A stretch of DNA of 64,000 bases, taken from CBDDLD01 sp965250025 (GTDB lineage Bacteria > Bacteroidota > Bacteroidia > Flavobacteriales > Flavobacteriaceae). The translations under genes were made by a program, and so were the position numbers. This document shows positions 43,541-53,390 of the stretch, in pieces; position 1 is the first letter of the stretch, and each line of letters opens with the position of its first letter. The notes beneath the pieces were generated by a model. The model made no database searches, was not told where the DNA came from, and was given only the letters and a program-made list of their open reading frames with translations. The stretch covers positions 2,108,001 through 2,172,000 of the forward strand of contig OZ252283.1 in NCBI GenBank assembly GCA_965250025.1, read 5' to 3'.

Positions 43541-44553
43541 TAGTAAGCCGATTTAATTCCTTTGGCACTAAAATATTGCTTTTTGAATGTTTTAAAAAGT
43601 AGCTTTCTCAATAGTTTGCCAAACTTATAACCAAAGTTACCAACAGATACGGCTTTGGGCAGTGCTTTGAGTATTTGTGTAGGTTTATCTGTTGCTCTGA
43701 TAATTTCCATAGTCTCTTCCATCCAGGGTTCAAACTTATTCCCCAAATGGTATGCATAATTATCTAATGTTGCTAGTCGTAAAAAGCCTGCTAAATCATT
43801 TGGCTCATCAAAATATTTACTTTCACTCCCGCCTACAATTTTATGTTGACAAACTCCGGGCGGGCTGCTTAAAAACACTTCCGAGCGCATGGTTGCTACA
43901 AAATGACCACATCCTATAACAGCACTATTCTTTTTATTAGATACGGTCAGATACTTCTCTAAGTGGATCTTATCGTACATTTCCCGTCCTATACTTTCCT
44001 GAAATTTGATCAATCCTTCCGGATTCACCACATCTTTAAATGCAATCTTACCCTTAAACACACCATAGTACATCGTGCTATTTATAAATTCACTTCGGTA
44101 ACCTTTACTACTTGGCACTGGTGAAACCATTCCGCATTCCGGAAAATCTCTAATCAATGCTTCTACTTCCTGTTGCCATTTGGGTAAGAACATAACGTCA
44201 GCATCGGAAATGGTGATCAAAGGTTCTAAGTTGCTCTTTACTGCTGAATATATAGCATTCACCTTACCAAGGTTTATTTTAGAATTCAGAAGTTGATCAA
44301 TAGCATTATTCTCTTGATACAAGCGCATCATGTATTCTCTTACAACATCACAACATCCGTTATCTATAAGCGATATCCTTGTTTTTGAATGTATGGTTTG
44401 TAATAGAGATTCAATACAGAGTTTAAAGATTACCAGACCATCCTTGAAATATTCATCGCTTAGGTTTGGAATATATACTGGTATAATTACCCTATGATAA
44501 TGTTCTAATGAGAGTTGATTATTTTCTTTTTCGGGATTAACTCCTATTCTCAT
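43540..44553 (-). CDS. GT2-like glycosyltransferase
   Basis: A 337-residue protein with a GT-A fold of the GT2 type: VIIPVYIPNLSDEYF at the start, NLGKVNAIYSAV, and the DxD motif in ITISDADVMFLPKW. The C-terminal half has RPxx-free insertion segments typical of divergent members, so I keep the call general. It overlaps the epimerase gene by 17 bases. Sugar specificity unknown. Confidence 0.8.
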   Translation of the reverse strand: MRIGVNPEKENNQLSLEHYHRVIIPVYIPNLSDEYFKDGLVIFKLCIESLLQTIHSKTRISLIDNGCCDVVREYMMRLYQENNAIDQLLNSKINLGKVNAIYSAVKSNLEPLITISDADVMFLPKWQQEVEALIRDFPECGMVSPVPSSKGYRSEFINSTMYYGVFKGKIAFKDVVNPEGLIKFQESIGREMYDKIHLEKYLTVSNKKNSAVIGCGHFVATMRSEVFLSSPPGVCQHKIVGGSESKYFDEPNDLAGFLRLATLDNYAYHLGNKFEPWMEETMEIIRATDKPTQILKALPKAVSVGNFGYKFGKLLRKLLFKTFKKQYFSAKGIKSAY

Positions 44554-45466
44554 AAAATGCTATTAAATGCTTCAGTCCGTCTTCTAAAGGTAGTAAGTTT
44601 CTACCTAATAAGCTTTTCATTTTTGTATTATCCGGACAACGTCTGGCCATATCGCCTTCTTTCAAAGCGGGTAAATGCACAATATTGGACTTTGACTGGG
44701 TTAATGCTATAATTTGCTTTGCCAACTCTAGAATGGTCATCTCCTTATCACTCCCAACATTTAATACCTGATTGGCGTGAGCTTTACTATTCATGGCTTT
44801 TATACAAGTATCAACATTATCATCGACATAGCAAAACGATCGGGTTTGCATACCATCTCCAAAAATGCTGATATCTTCATTTGAAAGTGCTGCCCTTAAA
44901 AATCGTGGCACTACAAAGTCATCGCTTTGATTGGGTCCGTAAGTATTAAAAAATCGGAATATGGTATATTCCAGTCCATATTCCTGATAATAGGATTTAA
45001 AAAAAGCTTCCCCTAAATTTTTCACAATGGCATATGGCAATCTGGAATTGAGTGGGGTAGTATGCTCGTTTTGCGGTATTTCGAAGGGCTCTCCATAAAC
45101 CTCTGATGAGCTTGAATAAAACACGCGTTTTACCCCTGTATTTTTTGAGAGGTTTAATATGTTCTTAATACCTTCTATGTCTTCTAATACAGACATTGGA
45201 TTATTTAAGGTACGTTCTACACCAACCACAGCAGCATAATGAAAAACATAATCAAAGTTATAACGCCCATAGATCGGTACGATATCATTGTAATTATTGA
45301 CATCTGCCTTTATAAAAACCACATTAGGCAATTCAGGGACTTTATGCTTATTCCCAGTGGTTAAGTTGTCAACAACAACTATAGTATTATTACTGTCTTC
45401 AGCCAGCTTTTTAGTCAATGCACTTCCTATATTACCTGCACCTCCTGTTATTAGAACAATTGCCAT
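44537..45466 (-). CDS. NAD-dependent sugar epimerase/dehydratase
   Basis: A 309-residue extended SDR enzyme. The Rossmann motif is GGAGNIGS, the catalytic set is Ser in SSSSEVYGEP and YAIVK (Y-x3-K), with NTYGPNQSDDFVVPRFL and RSFCYVDDNV further on. GDMARRCPDN near the C-terminus resembles UDP-glucuronate decarboxylase/GalE-like groups. Its exact reaction on a nucleotide sugar is uncertain (epimerisation, decarboxylation or dehydration). Ten bases lie between it and the upstream GT2 gene. Confidence 0.85.
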   Translation of the reverse strand: MAIVLITGGAGNIGSALTKKLAEDSNNTIVVVDNLTTGNKHKVPELPNVVFIKADVNNYNDIVPIYGRYNFDYVFHYAAVVGVERTLNNPMSVLEDIEGIKNILNLSKNTGVKRVFYSSSSEVYGEPFEIPQNEHTTPLNSRLPYAIVKNLGEAFFKSYYQEYGLEYTIFRFFNTYGPNQSDDFVVPRFLRAALSNEDISIFGDGMQTRSFCYVDDNVDTCIKAMNSKAHANQVLNVGSDKEMTILELAKQIIALTQSKSNIVHLPALKEGDMARRCPDNTKMKSLLGRNLLPLEDGLKHLIAFYENRS

Positions 45467-45476
45467 AATGTATTAT

Positions 45477-46415
45477 TTACTTAAATAAAAAGTCTCCTTT
45501 TCCTATTTTTTTTATTAAAAAACGAGCGAAAGTTATTTTATTTTTTTCATAAAATGTAAAATAGTTATTCATTTTTTTTGTGATCTCTTGTTCTAAATTA
45601 TGATACCCATTTCTTACGCTTTTTTTTAGTACTTGTTTTATGCCTTGCTTAACAATTGCCTTCTCAGATACTGTTAATTTATGTCCATATGTTTTTATAG
45701 CCATATGATTGACCCTAAAATTTGAGCGTAATTTTTCTTCTGTTACATTACCGTGAGATATGCTGTTTTGATGCTGTCTAAAAAACACCAATGGTGTATT
45801 ATCATAATGATAGTCTTTTACAACATCTAACATCCTGATAAAGAAATCACGTTCTTGAGATTGCGATAATGTTTCGTCGTATTTTAACTGGTATTTCTCT
45901 ATAAAGCTTCTTCTGATCAAGGGTGCCTGTGTTAACCATTTGATTTTATTGGTTACAAAATCTCCAAAAAAATTATTCGAATAGACATTCGGATTCCTTA
46001 ATCCTATGACGCGATCAATAGTATCTTCAAATACTAATGTCTGGCAAATGGTAAACGGAGCATCATTGTTTATCAGATGCTCAACTTGCACTTCCAACTT
46101 ACGATCGCTCATAATATCATCACTATCGAACCAATTAATAAACGCGCCATTACTCTTATCAAATCCATAGTTTCTACATGCGTTAGCACCTTTAATCATT
46201 ACCTCTGGGCGTTGATAATATTTAAACTTAGAGCTTTTTTCGGTGTATTTCTTTATCAACGTGTTAGTATCATCTGTACTCCCATCGTCAACAATAATAC
46301 ATTCCCAATGGGTATACGTTTGCCTATCAATACTATCTAGGGTTTCAGATAACAAATGTGCTCTGTTATAGGTAGGAATGATAATACTCACCAATGGTTT
46401 TTTACTTTTTCCCAT
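45477..46415 (-). CDS. Glycosyltransferase family 2
   Basis: A 312-residue inverting GT-A enzyme: VSIIIPTYNRAHLLSETLDS, CIIVDDGSTDDTN, and the DxD equivalent FDSDDIMSD. It is strongly similar to the GT2 at 48406-49404 (both contain KGANACRNYG and FDSDDIM), suggesting a duplication within the locus. It overlaps the next upstream GT2 by 14 bases. A basic C-terminus ends in KGDFLFK. Confidence 0.9.
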   Translation of the reverse strand: MGKSKKPLVSIIIPTYNRAHLLSETLDSIDRQTYTHWECIIVDDGSTDDTNTLIKKYTEKSSKFKYYQRPEVMIKGANACRNYGFDKSNGAFINWFDSDDIMSDRKLEVQVEHLINNDAPFTICQTLVFEDTIDRVIGLRNPNVYSNNFFGDFVTNKIKWLTQAPLIRRSFIEKYQLKYDETLSQSQERDFFIRMLDVVKDYHYDNTPLVFFRQHQNSISHGNVTEEKLRSNFRVNHMAIKTYGHKLTVSEKAIVKQGIKQVLKKSVRNGYHNLEQEITKKMNNYFTFYEKNKITFARFLIKKIGKGDFLFK

Positions 46416-47334
46416 AGTTTGTTATCCGTTTGACAGTGTATTGAAATAGCGATTTAAAATAATAGTTTCTCACTTTATGACTATTATCAAAGTGCTTTAA
46501 GAGATTAAGATCAAATACTCTTTTTTTATTTTTCCATACATAATATTTAATATAATGATCTATAAGCGCTTTATACTTTTCCGTTTGTCCGAAATACTTT
46601 AGATATTCTATTTTTTCTATATAAACAGACTGCATTCTCAGCTTAGTATTTAACGCGGTCGTTGATTTTTGATGCTGTCTAAAATAATTTAAATACGCAT
46701 TGTGGTGTATAAAATGATTACCGTTTACCAAATAGGTCCAGAAAAAAATATCTGAGCTTTGCTTATGGCTAAAAATAAAATCAGGTACTTCTTTAGCCGG
46801 TGTTCTAAACAACACACTACTGGCATTAGTAATGTATGTATTTAGGGGCAATTTACTTATAAGCATATAGCCCTCAAACACTTTACTGGTATTATTGGGA
46901 ACATTCAAGGATTGTGTTCGTTTAGAAGAATTATATAACGTCTTACCCTTTTCATTAACATATGTTGTTCCTGAAAAACACAGGCTAGCATTTTGATTTT
47001 TGTCTAAATTATCGACCATGACTTCTAAAAAGTTACGATCACAATAATCATCGGTTTCTGCAATCCATATGTATTCGGAATCTGATAAGGCTATGCCTTT
47101 TTGCCATGATAAATAACCGCTCCCACTATTCTTTTCATGCTTTATAAATGCTTTTACCGGAAAGTTATGCTTTTGAAGGTATTCTGAAATAATGTCAACG
47201 CTATGATCTGTTGAAGCATCATCAATAATTATGGCTTCCCAATGGGTATAGGTTTGCTGCCGGATACTCTCCAAACGCTGTACAATATAATCTGCATGAT
47301 TATAATTGGGTATGATGATGGTAACCTTTGCCAA
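46402..47334 (-). CDS. Glycosyltransferase family 2 (TTG start likely)
   Basis: A GT2 enzyme of about 310 residues: VTIIIPNYNHADYIVQRLES, AIIIDDASTDHS and the metal-binding motif IAETDDYCDR. No ATG is present in the N-terminal region. TTG at 47334 begins directly at AKVTIIIPNYNH and avoids a 32-base overlap, so I prefer it. GTG at 47373 is the alternative and adds 13 residues. Substrate unknown. Confidence 0.85.
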   Translation of the reverse strand: MAKVTIIIPNYNHADYIVQRLESIRQQTYTHWEAIIIDDASTDHSVDIISEYLQKHNFPVKAFIKHEKNSGSGYLSWQKGIALSDSEYIWIAETDDYCDRNFLEVMVDNLDKNQNASLCFSGTTYVNEKGKTLYNSSKRTQSLNVPNNTSKVFEGYMLISKLPLNTYITNASSVLFRTPAKEVPDFIFSHKQSSDIFFWTYLVNGNHFIHHNAYLNYFRQHQKSTTALNTKLRMQSVYIEKIEYLKYFGQTEKYKALIDHYIKYYVWKNKKRVFDLNLLKHFDNSHKVRNYYFKSLFQYTVKRITNYGKK

Positions 47335-47341
47335 AACAGAT

Positions 47342-48403
47342 CTAATTTGTTTTAAGGATTTGGGTCCACGCACTTACAATATCTTCTTCCTCTACTGCCA
47401 TACTATACTCTGACAATATAAACTCTGAAGCCTTTTTTGTTTTCATTATAAAAGGATTCGGATCTTGTTCATAAGCCTTTATTACAGATTCCAGTGTTTT
47501 CACATACTGTTGTACATTCCTATCCGGAACCGGATACGAAAACTCAGGTTTAAATATTTCATTACCGCCTTGCCCTGTATATCCTACTACAATGCAGCCA
47601 CAAGCCATAGCTTCTGCTGGTGGCATACCAAAACCTTCATTAATATTAAAGCTTAAAAAAATGGCACTTTCTTTCATACATTGTGCCACTTGCTGCTCAC
47701 TCATGTTTTCAATAGGTTTTATACTCCAACCTTCAAGAGCGCCTCTGAATTTCAAAATGTTTACGACTTGTATAATATCTGAACGTAAACGCCTTGGCAT
47801 AAAGCATATTTGCTTCTTCTTGGATTCTGCAATAGAAAAGTTCTTAGCATTAAAACCATAATGTACACGATACACATTAAGTTGAGGAAATGCCAGAGAC
47901 ATGTATTGCTTTGCGTCTTCAGAATTCACAATAACTGCCAATAAGTCTTTACTTTTATAGGGTGTATCTATAGCCTTAAGATCTAATTCATAGCCAAAAA
48001 ACGTTTGATATGCACCTTGATTATATATGACCTTTTTTATGCCTTCATATAAAGTCGCGATCTTAGGGCCATACACTTCTGGGAAAACCAAAATATCATC
48101 ACTATTAAATACAATATCTGATTTCAATTTTGATTTAGACCATACTGCTTTTAGTACTGTTTTTAGTTTCTTCTTTATTGATTTTGGTGCAGTTGCTTTT
48201 AATGCTGCAATTTGCTTGAATAGTGACTTATGATAAACTACCGGTGTCGAATTTTTAAACCAACGGCACTTGAACCCTTCATTTTCATGCAAAATATAAG
48301 CTTCAAAGCCATTGGCATTTAGCACATCGACCTGCCGATAGATTTGCTTAATGCCTCCTGAAGGCTTGGGGTTATCTGGACATACAAATAATAATCTTGG
48401 CAT
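47342..48403 (-). CDS. Glycosyltransferase family 4
   Basis: A 353-residue GT-B enzyme. The start PRLLFVCPDNPKPSGGIKQI carries a glycine-rich acceptor motif, and the donor domain has FNINEGFGMPPAEAMACGC and VVGYTGQGGNEIF. An N-terminal region rich in basic residues may bind membrane. It lies between two GT2 genes in the operon. Linkage and sugar are unknown. Confidence 0.9.
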   Translation of the reverse strand: MPRLLFVCPDNPKPSGGIKQIYRQVDVLNANGFEAYILHENEGFKCRWFKNSTPVVYHKSLFKQIAALKATAPKSIKKKLKTVLKAVWSKSKLKSDIVFNSDDILVFPEVYGPKIATLYEGIKKVIYNQGAYQTFFGYELDLKAIDTPYKSKDLLAVIVNSEDAKQYMSLAFPQLNVYRVHYGFNAKNFSIAESKKKQICFMPRRLRSDIIQVVNILKFRGALEGWSIKPIENMSEQQVAQCMKESAIFLSFNINEGFGMPPAEAMACGCIVVGYTGQGGNEIFKPEFSYPVPDRNVQQYVKTLESVIKAYEQDPNPFIMKTKKASEFILSEYSMAVEEEDIVSAWTQILKTN

Positions 48404-48405
48404 GC

Positions 48406-49404
48406 TTAGTATTCTATTTTAAGTCGGTGATCAAACTCCGGATAATAAAAAAACTTATAACCTTTCCCTAAATACTTCAAGGTCATCATTCCTGTCGCTA
48501 ATCTACTCTTTTTATTAATATAAGGTAATTTTGACAACGCCTTAAGCTCTTGATAATGCTCTGAAATTATGCGATCCTTATCGGAGTTTTCAGATTTTAT
48601 GACCATATTATAAAATGCAATACTCATCCTAAAAAACGTGTATTGCAATAAGCGCTTTTTATCGGTATTATCTGATGCTAAAAGCTTACGTTTCACATTT
48701 GTAAAGTACTTAAAGACTGATAGGTATGCACTTAATGTATCCGAATTACTTTTGATGCTCTGATGCCCTACACGCACCCAAAACAAAAATGCTTCAACAA
48801 AAATATATTTTGGCGATTTACACATAATATTAAAATGAAAATCGGCTTCTTGCCCTCGATGCAAATCTTCATTAAATCGCTCAGAAGTTTCTAAAAATGA
48901 ACTTCGCCACAGTGGCGATGGCGTTGGAAATATATGACTTTCTAGCAGATACGAGCGTACCGGATTTTCCAAATAATCAATATCTGTATAGGGTTTATTC
49001 TTCATTCTGGATCCATCAGATCGCCAGACTTCCCAATAAGCAGCACAAAAATCGAGATCAGGATTGGCCTCTAAGCATTCTACTTGCTTCTGAATAAAAT
49101 CCGGACACATGATATCATCACTATCAAAAAACTTGATATACTTTCCTTTAGCCAATTCCCAACCATAATTTCTACATGCGTTAGCGCCTTTTGGTTTGGT
49201 AGTAGGCCTTTCATAGACCTGTATTCTTTGATCGCTTTCCTTATACTTAGTAATAACATTACAGGTCTTATCCGTACTGCCATCATCTACAACAATGCAT
49301 TCCCATTTGGTATACGTTTGTTTAATGATACTATCCAAAGTTTCACCGATAAGGTGTGCCCTGTTAAATGCTGGTATGACTATAGATACTAATGGATTTG
49401 TCAT
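48406..49404 (-). CDS. Glycosyltransferase family 2
   Basis: A 332-residue GT2 enzyme: VSIVIPAFNRAHLIGETLDS, CIVVDDGSTDKTCN, and KFFDSDDIMCPD. Protein and DNA resemble the GT2 at 45477-46415 (for example the shared 17-mer at 46171-46187 and 49169-49185), so the two are paralogues. It sits 2 bases after the preceding GT4 stop. Acceptor unknown. Confidence 0.9.
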   Translation of the reverse strand: MTNPLVSIVIPAFNRAHLIGETLDSIIKQTYTKWECIVVDDGSTDKTCNVITKYKESDQRIQVYERPTTKPKGANACRNYGWELAKGKYIKFFDSDDIMCPDFIQKQVECLEANPDLDFCAAYWEVWRSDGSRMKNKPYTDIDYLENPVRSYLLESHIFPTPSPLWRSSFLETSERFNEDLHRGQEADFHFNIMCKSPKYIFVEAFLFWVRVGHQSIKSNSDTLSAYLSVFKYFTNVKRKLLASDNTDKKRLLQYTFFRMSIAFYNMVIKSENSDKDRIISEHYQELKALSKLPYINKKSRLATGMMTLKYLGKGYKFFYYPEFDHRLKIEY

Positions 49405-49409
49405 ATCAT

Positions 49410-50510
49410 TTATTTCAAAATCTGATCTAGATGCTCTTGTAAAACAGAAATATGCCGTTTTAGATTATAATGGGTTGCTATATGCTTCTTACCGGCTTGC
49501 CCCAATTGCTTAGCATAAGCATTATCTTTTAATAAACACTGCATGTGTTCACTCATCTTCTTAACATCATGTTCATTGCAAAGCAAGCCTGTTTGCTCAT
49601 GTACAATCACATCTGATATTCCTGCATGATATGTTGATATTACGGGCAACCCTGCACTACTGGCTTCTAAAACTGCTAACGGTGTGCCCTCCATATCGCC
49701 ATTGTCTGCAGTAATGGAATGCTGTACGAAGGCCAGGGATTCGGATAAATATTCTGCATATTCTTCCGGGGTTATGACACCTACGAAGTCTACATTATTC
49801 TGAATACCTAGGTGGTTTGCTATATTTTTAGATGAATTAAGCAACATTCCGTTACCTGCCATAATCAGTTTAGCTTCCGGATAAGACGCTAGTACGTCCT
49901 TAAATGCGAAAAGCGTATAATATGGTGCTTTTTTGTCTGTAAATCTACCTATGGCTATAAATTGTGGTTTGGAATATTTAGGGCTCACTTCTGCAAAATG
50001 TGGCTGCGGACCATAAACATTATATACTAGCTTTTCTGAAGAACATCCTTCTAACAATAATCGTTTTTGCATTGCTGTTGACACTGCAAATATCTTAGAT
50101 GCTCTGGCAAAAACAGCTTTATATTGATCATGAGATTTTATGATCTTGTCCACACTCGCATCATAACCGTGGAAATGTACGGCAAACGGCAATTGCGTTT
50201 TCTCTAATAGTGGTATCAATCGATGAGCATGAGTACCATATTCTATCAGAACAACATCTATTTTATGTTTTTTCAAAGAACGCGCTACTTTGCTGATCCA
50301 TATGTAGTTTGCCGGTTTTTTGAATAGTAATTGTCTGGCTTTTAAACGTAATCGTTGGGACGCACTTAATAGTGATTCATGCCCTTCAAGATTTATATGA
50401 TCGCCAACACCATAATAGAAAAATACTTTGGTTTTTAGATAACGTTTATGTGCCTGAATAAAAGTTTCAGAGTAAGGATTTTGATTAGGTGTGAAAATAG
50501 CTATGTTCAT
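49410..50510 (-). CDS. Glycosyltransferase family 4
   Basis: A 366-residue GT-B enzyme. NIAIFTPNQNPYSETFIQAH at the N-terminus and AIGRFTDKKAPYYTLFAFK plus GDMEGTPLAVLEASSAGLPV followed by STYHAGISDVI in the donor half are characteristic of the family (colanic-acid-type branch). It lies 5 bp from its downstream neighbour. Sugar unknown. Confidence 0.91.
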   Translation of the reverse strand: MNIAIFTPNQNPYSETFIQAHKRYLKTKVFFYYGVGDHINLEGHESLLSASQRLRLKARQLLFKKPANYIWISKVARSLKKHKIDVVLIEYGTHAHRLIPLLEKTQLPFAVHFHGYDASVDKIIKSHDQYKAVFARASKIFAVSTAMQKRLLLEGCSSEKLVYNVYGPQPHFAEVSPKYSKPQFIAIGRFTDKKAPYYTLFAFKDVLASYPEAKLIMAGNGMLLNSSKNIANHLGIQNNVDFVGVITPEEYAEYLSESLAFVQHSITADNGDMEGTPLAVLEASSAGLPVISTYHAGISDVIVHEQTGLLCNEHDVKKMSEHMQCLLKDNAYAKQLGQAGKKHIATHYNLKRHISVLQEHLDQILK

Positions 50511-50532
50511 ATACTTCCGTATGGCTTGAAAT

Positions 50533-51381
50533 TTATTGCAAGCGGTTTTTAATACGCTTAATTATCTTTTTTATACTCTTATGACGCAATTGATCTATTT
50601 CAGTTTTATGGAAATCCATCACTTTCTTGGCTTTATCATCATAGGTTTTATCAAAAAAGTCATTGAGCTGATCTATTAATTGAATTCTATCGTTATGAAA
50701 TTGTATTTTTCGCTCGTTTGCTGTAATGCCACCTTCGTGCTTTCGATATACACTCATGCTTCCGTCCAGAAGTTTTAGATCTCCTTTTTTAGAAATGATA
50801 GCCAATAAAGCCATATCACCACTTACAATCTGAAAAAACCAATCCGGAAATTGGAAATCATCATTTCTAAACACATAGGAAGAAGTATGAAAAAGAGCTC
50901 TTGTTGTTATGGTATCGATCTGATAAAAATCGCTTCTGTTATATGTTCTCCAATTGTAGGTATCCTTGGGTTTGGAATAATGCGAATACATCACATTATG
51001 AAAGCACCCCGCATAATTCTTATTGGCTTCTAAAAAATCAACTTGCTTTTGTAGTTTTTTTGGGTCTGTCCAATAATCATCCCCTTCACAAAGTGCAATA
51101 TACCTCCCTTTAGCTGCTTTTATATTTTCTGTAAAGTTGTATCGCCCCGTTGGTTTTCCGTTAATAATTATAGCATCTTTTCTACTTCTAAGAAACAGTT
51201 TGATCTTATCCGGAAACCTTTTAGCATATGCCATGCATATCTCCCGCGTACCATCCTTACTATCGTCTTCTCCAAGAATAATCTCAAAACTGTATGTTGT
51301 TTGTTGCTCTAAAATGCTATTAAGGCATTCTTCAATATATGTTTTATGATTATATGTAGTAACAACAACACTTATATCCAT
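50533..51381 (-). CDS. Glycosyltransferase family 2
   Basis: A GT2 enzyme of about 282 residues: MDISVVVTTYNHKTYIEECL, ILGEDDSKDGT and the motif CEGDDYWTDPKKLQKQVDFL, which belongs to the ELGN-type branch of GT2 common in Bacteroidota. I chose the ATG at 51381 because the domain starts there. A GTG at 51393 adds four residues and abuts the upstream stop. Substrate unknown. Confidence 0.9.
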   Translation of the reverse strand: MDISVVVTTYNHKTYIEECLNSILEQQTTYSFEIILGEDDSKDGTREICMAYAKRFPDKIKLFLRSRKDAIIINGKPTGRYNFTENIKAAKGRYIALCEGDDYWTDPKKLQKQVDFLEANKNYAGCFHNVMYSHYSKPKDTYNWRTYNRSDFYQIDTITTRALFHTSSYVFRNDDFQFPDWFFQIVSGDMALLAIISKKGDLKLLDGSMSVYRKHEGGITANERKIQFHNDRIQLIDQLNDFFDKTYDDKAKKVMDFHKTEIDQLRHKSIKKIIKRIKNRLQ

Positions 51382-51393
51382 TGGTCCGGTCAC

Positions 51394-52434
51394 TTATTCT
51401 TGAAATTTATAATAGGCATCAGGAAGCTTTCTTTTCAACAATTCTTCAAATGCTGTATTACCTTCATGATAGAATGTTTTGAGTTTTGAGAATCTTTCAG
51501 AATTTGCAGTATAGTTAAGAGGTTGTTCTTTTTTAATGCCTTCCAACTGTTTTATCAGTTGTCGTTTAATCAATACATCAGAATAGGTTGCTTTCTCTTC
51601 TTCAAAATATTCCAGATCTTCTTCCAGATAAACTTTGATCCTATGTTTTTCAGCAGATTCCAACAGATGGTTCCCCAGATCATGTCTTTGTGCTTTATTA
51701 AATTCAGCTTTAATAAGAATTTTATCTGAAGCTATAGATTCATTGAAATGCTCAAGGTTGGGTTTATGACTTGACAAGTTTAAAAAAGCATTTAGATCCT
51801 TAAAAAGTCTTATTTCTTCATCATCAATAATCATATTCCCTTTATCATCCCTGTAGTCTTCAAAAAAGAAAACACCCACATTTTCGGATCCAAATAACGA
51901 TGTATAGGTTTTATAAATAAGATCATATCGAAAATCATAAACGAAATTTCTATCCTGATACTTATACAACAAATCTATAAATAATTTAAAGTCACCTATA
52001 AAACCTACTCTGACACATTCTCTATACAAAGACTTAATAAGATCAACTTGATTTCTCACGATCATTATAATCTTTGTCTCTGCTCCAAATAACTTCAATA
52101 ATCTTTCTGCTTTTTCCTGGGCACTAATGCCATCATAAGAAAACGCAAAACTTAAGTGTTCTGACGACACTCCAATCGCTTTACATTTGTCGTGTTTAAT
52201 GTTCCATAAGGAACTAAAGTGCTGTATTAGATGGTCTTCTTTCTCCTTGTAGAAATAATGCTTTGCAGTCTTGAGATATACTTCGAATGCTTTTTCTACT
52301 ATAGAATCTTTATATCCCAAATTATGACCAAGACCAATACCCAGATGATAGATTTCCGGATGTACTGAAAAATAGTCTCTTTGCAAAGAGGTTGAAAAAT
52401 TCTTAGGAAACCCTATATGTATATACTTTACCAT
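51394..52434 (-). CDS. Sulfotransferase-like protein
   Basis: A 346-residue protein with sulfotransferase features. IHIGFPKNFSTSLQRDYF is the 5'-phosphosulfate-binding loop (PK-x2-STSLQ pattern), and IIMIVRNQVDLIKSLYREC is the 3'-phosphate-binding segment with its Arg and Ser. The long C-terminal helical part is less conserved. It would transfer sulfate from PAPS to a sugar hydroxyl in the cytoplasm before export. PAPS-making genes are not in the window. A second sulfotransferase lies at 55809-56447. Confidence is moderate because the central region diverges. Confidence 0.75.
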   Translation of the reverse strand: MVKYIHIGFPKNFSTSLQRDYFSVHPEIYHLGIGLGHNLGYKDSIVEKAFEVYLKTAKHYFYKEKEDHLIQHFSSLWNIKHDKCKAIGVSSEHLSFAFSYDGISAQEKAERLLKLFGAETKIIMIVRNQVDLIKSLYRECVRVGFIGDFKLFIDLLYKYQDRNFVYDFRYDLIYKTYTSLFGSENVGVFFFEDYRDDKGNMIIDDEEIRLFKDLNAFLNLSSHKPNLEHFNESIASDKILIKAEFNKAQRHDLGNHLLESAEKHRIKVYLEEDLEYFEEEKATYSDVLIKRQLIKQLEGIKKEQPLNYTANSERFSKLKTFYHEGNTAFEELLKRKLPDAYYKFQE

Positions 52435-52436
52435 AA

Positions 52437-53390
52437 TTATAAATCCATTGTAGCATAACCGAAACCACTTGCCCCAAAGCCGTTTCCATTATAAATCAGG
52501 TAGCGCTTATTTTTATGCACATAAGTAGTACAATACTCGTTCATTATTGAATCCCATCCTTCATTACTCTTATTTAAGCCTGCCAGGTGATCTAGTCGCT
52601 TCCAGTTTTTACCGTCTTCAGACTCAGAATAACCTATACTATAGCTGCAATTTTTATCCGTTCTATAACCTATTGCTTTTCTGTTAGAGTGCAGCATTTT
52701 ATAGCGTCCATTTTCCTTGTATACACAAGGTCTCCCTATAGCATCAATAGTACCAAATTCAAAATCAATACAAATAACATTATTCCGCTCCCAGTTAATT
52801 CCATCCTTAGATGTTGCGTATTTTACGTTATAAAACGGTTCAGGGTGGCTATTTATCATCTCTATCTTCTGACAGCTCAAATACCACATTTTGTATATAT
52901 CGTTTTCTTTTATAACACAGGGCTGTCCTACCCATATGGGGTCATTGATATTCCTGTCTAATATAGGGCCATTGTATAGCCTTTCGAAACTCAAGCCTTT
53001 ATCATTACTTCTTGCAATGCCAATAGATAAACGATACGAGGCTTCTACACTTTTGTTCCAGGCAGTATAGTACATGTAGATGCTTCCATCCATCTCTAAG
53101 AACCAGGATGGCATTACGCCAGAGTCATCAAAGGTTCCCCGATCTCCTTTTTCTATAACTGGACGGTCATGAATATAAATTACTTTTGAGGGGTCCTCGG
53201 CCTCCACATCTATAAATGATACTGATGATCTGCTTTGGTCATCTCTGGTTGCATAAAAGATACGAACCTTATCATTTTCCATTGGAAAGGCAAAAGGTAC
53301 TTGAGCATGTGACTTGCTCCAGTTTAAATTGCTTTCTGGTTTAAATATAAGGCCTTTTTTATGCCATTGTAAAGGTCTAATATAAGTCAT
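52437..53390 (-). CDS. Five-bladed beta-propeller protein, GH43/GH32-like
   Basis: A protein of about 317 residues with repeated beta-propeller blades of the glycoside-hydrolase 43/32/68 type: FYATRDDQSRSSVSFIDVEA, YMYYTAWNKSVEASYRLSIG, IYKMWYLSCQ and NGRYKMLHSNRKAIGYRT. No signal peptide, so it acts in the cytoplasm, which is odd for a hydrolase; a transferase-like or modification role in the pathway is possible. I chose the ATG at 53390. It overlaps the acyltransferase gene by 14 bases. Confidence 0.75.
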   Translation of the reverse strand: MTYIRPLQWHKKGLIFKPESNLNWSKSHAQVPFAFPMENDKVRIFYATRDDQSRSSVSFIDVEAEDPSKVIYIHDRPVIEKGDRGTFDDSGVMPSWFLEMDGSIYMYYTAWNKSVEASYRLSIGIARSNDKGLSFERLYNGPILDRNINDPIWVGQPCVIKENDIYKMWYLSCQKIEMINSHPEPFYNVKYATSKDGINWERNNVICIDFEFGTIDAIGRPCVYKENGRYKMLHSNRKAIGYRTDKNCSYSIGYSESEDGKNWKRLDHLAGLNKSNEGWDSIMNEYCTTYVHKNKRYLIYNGNGFGASGFGYATMDL

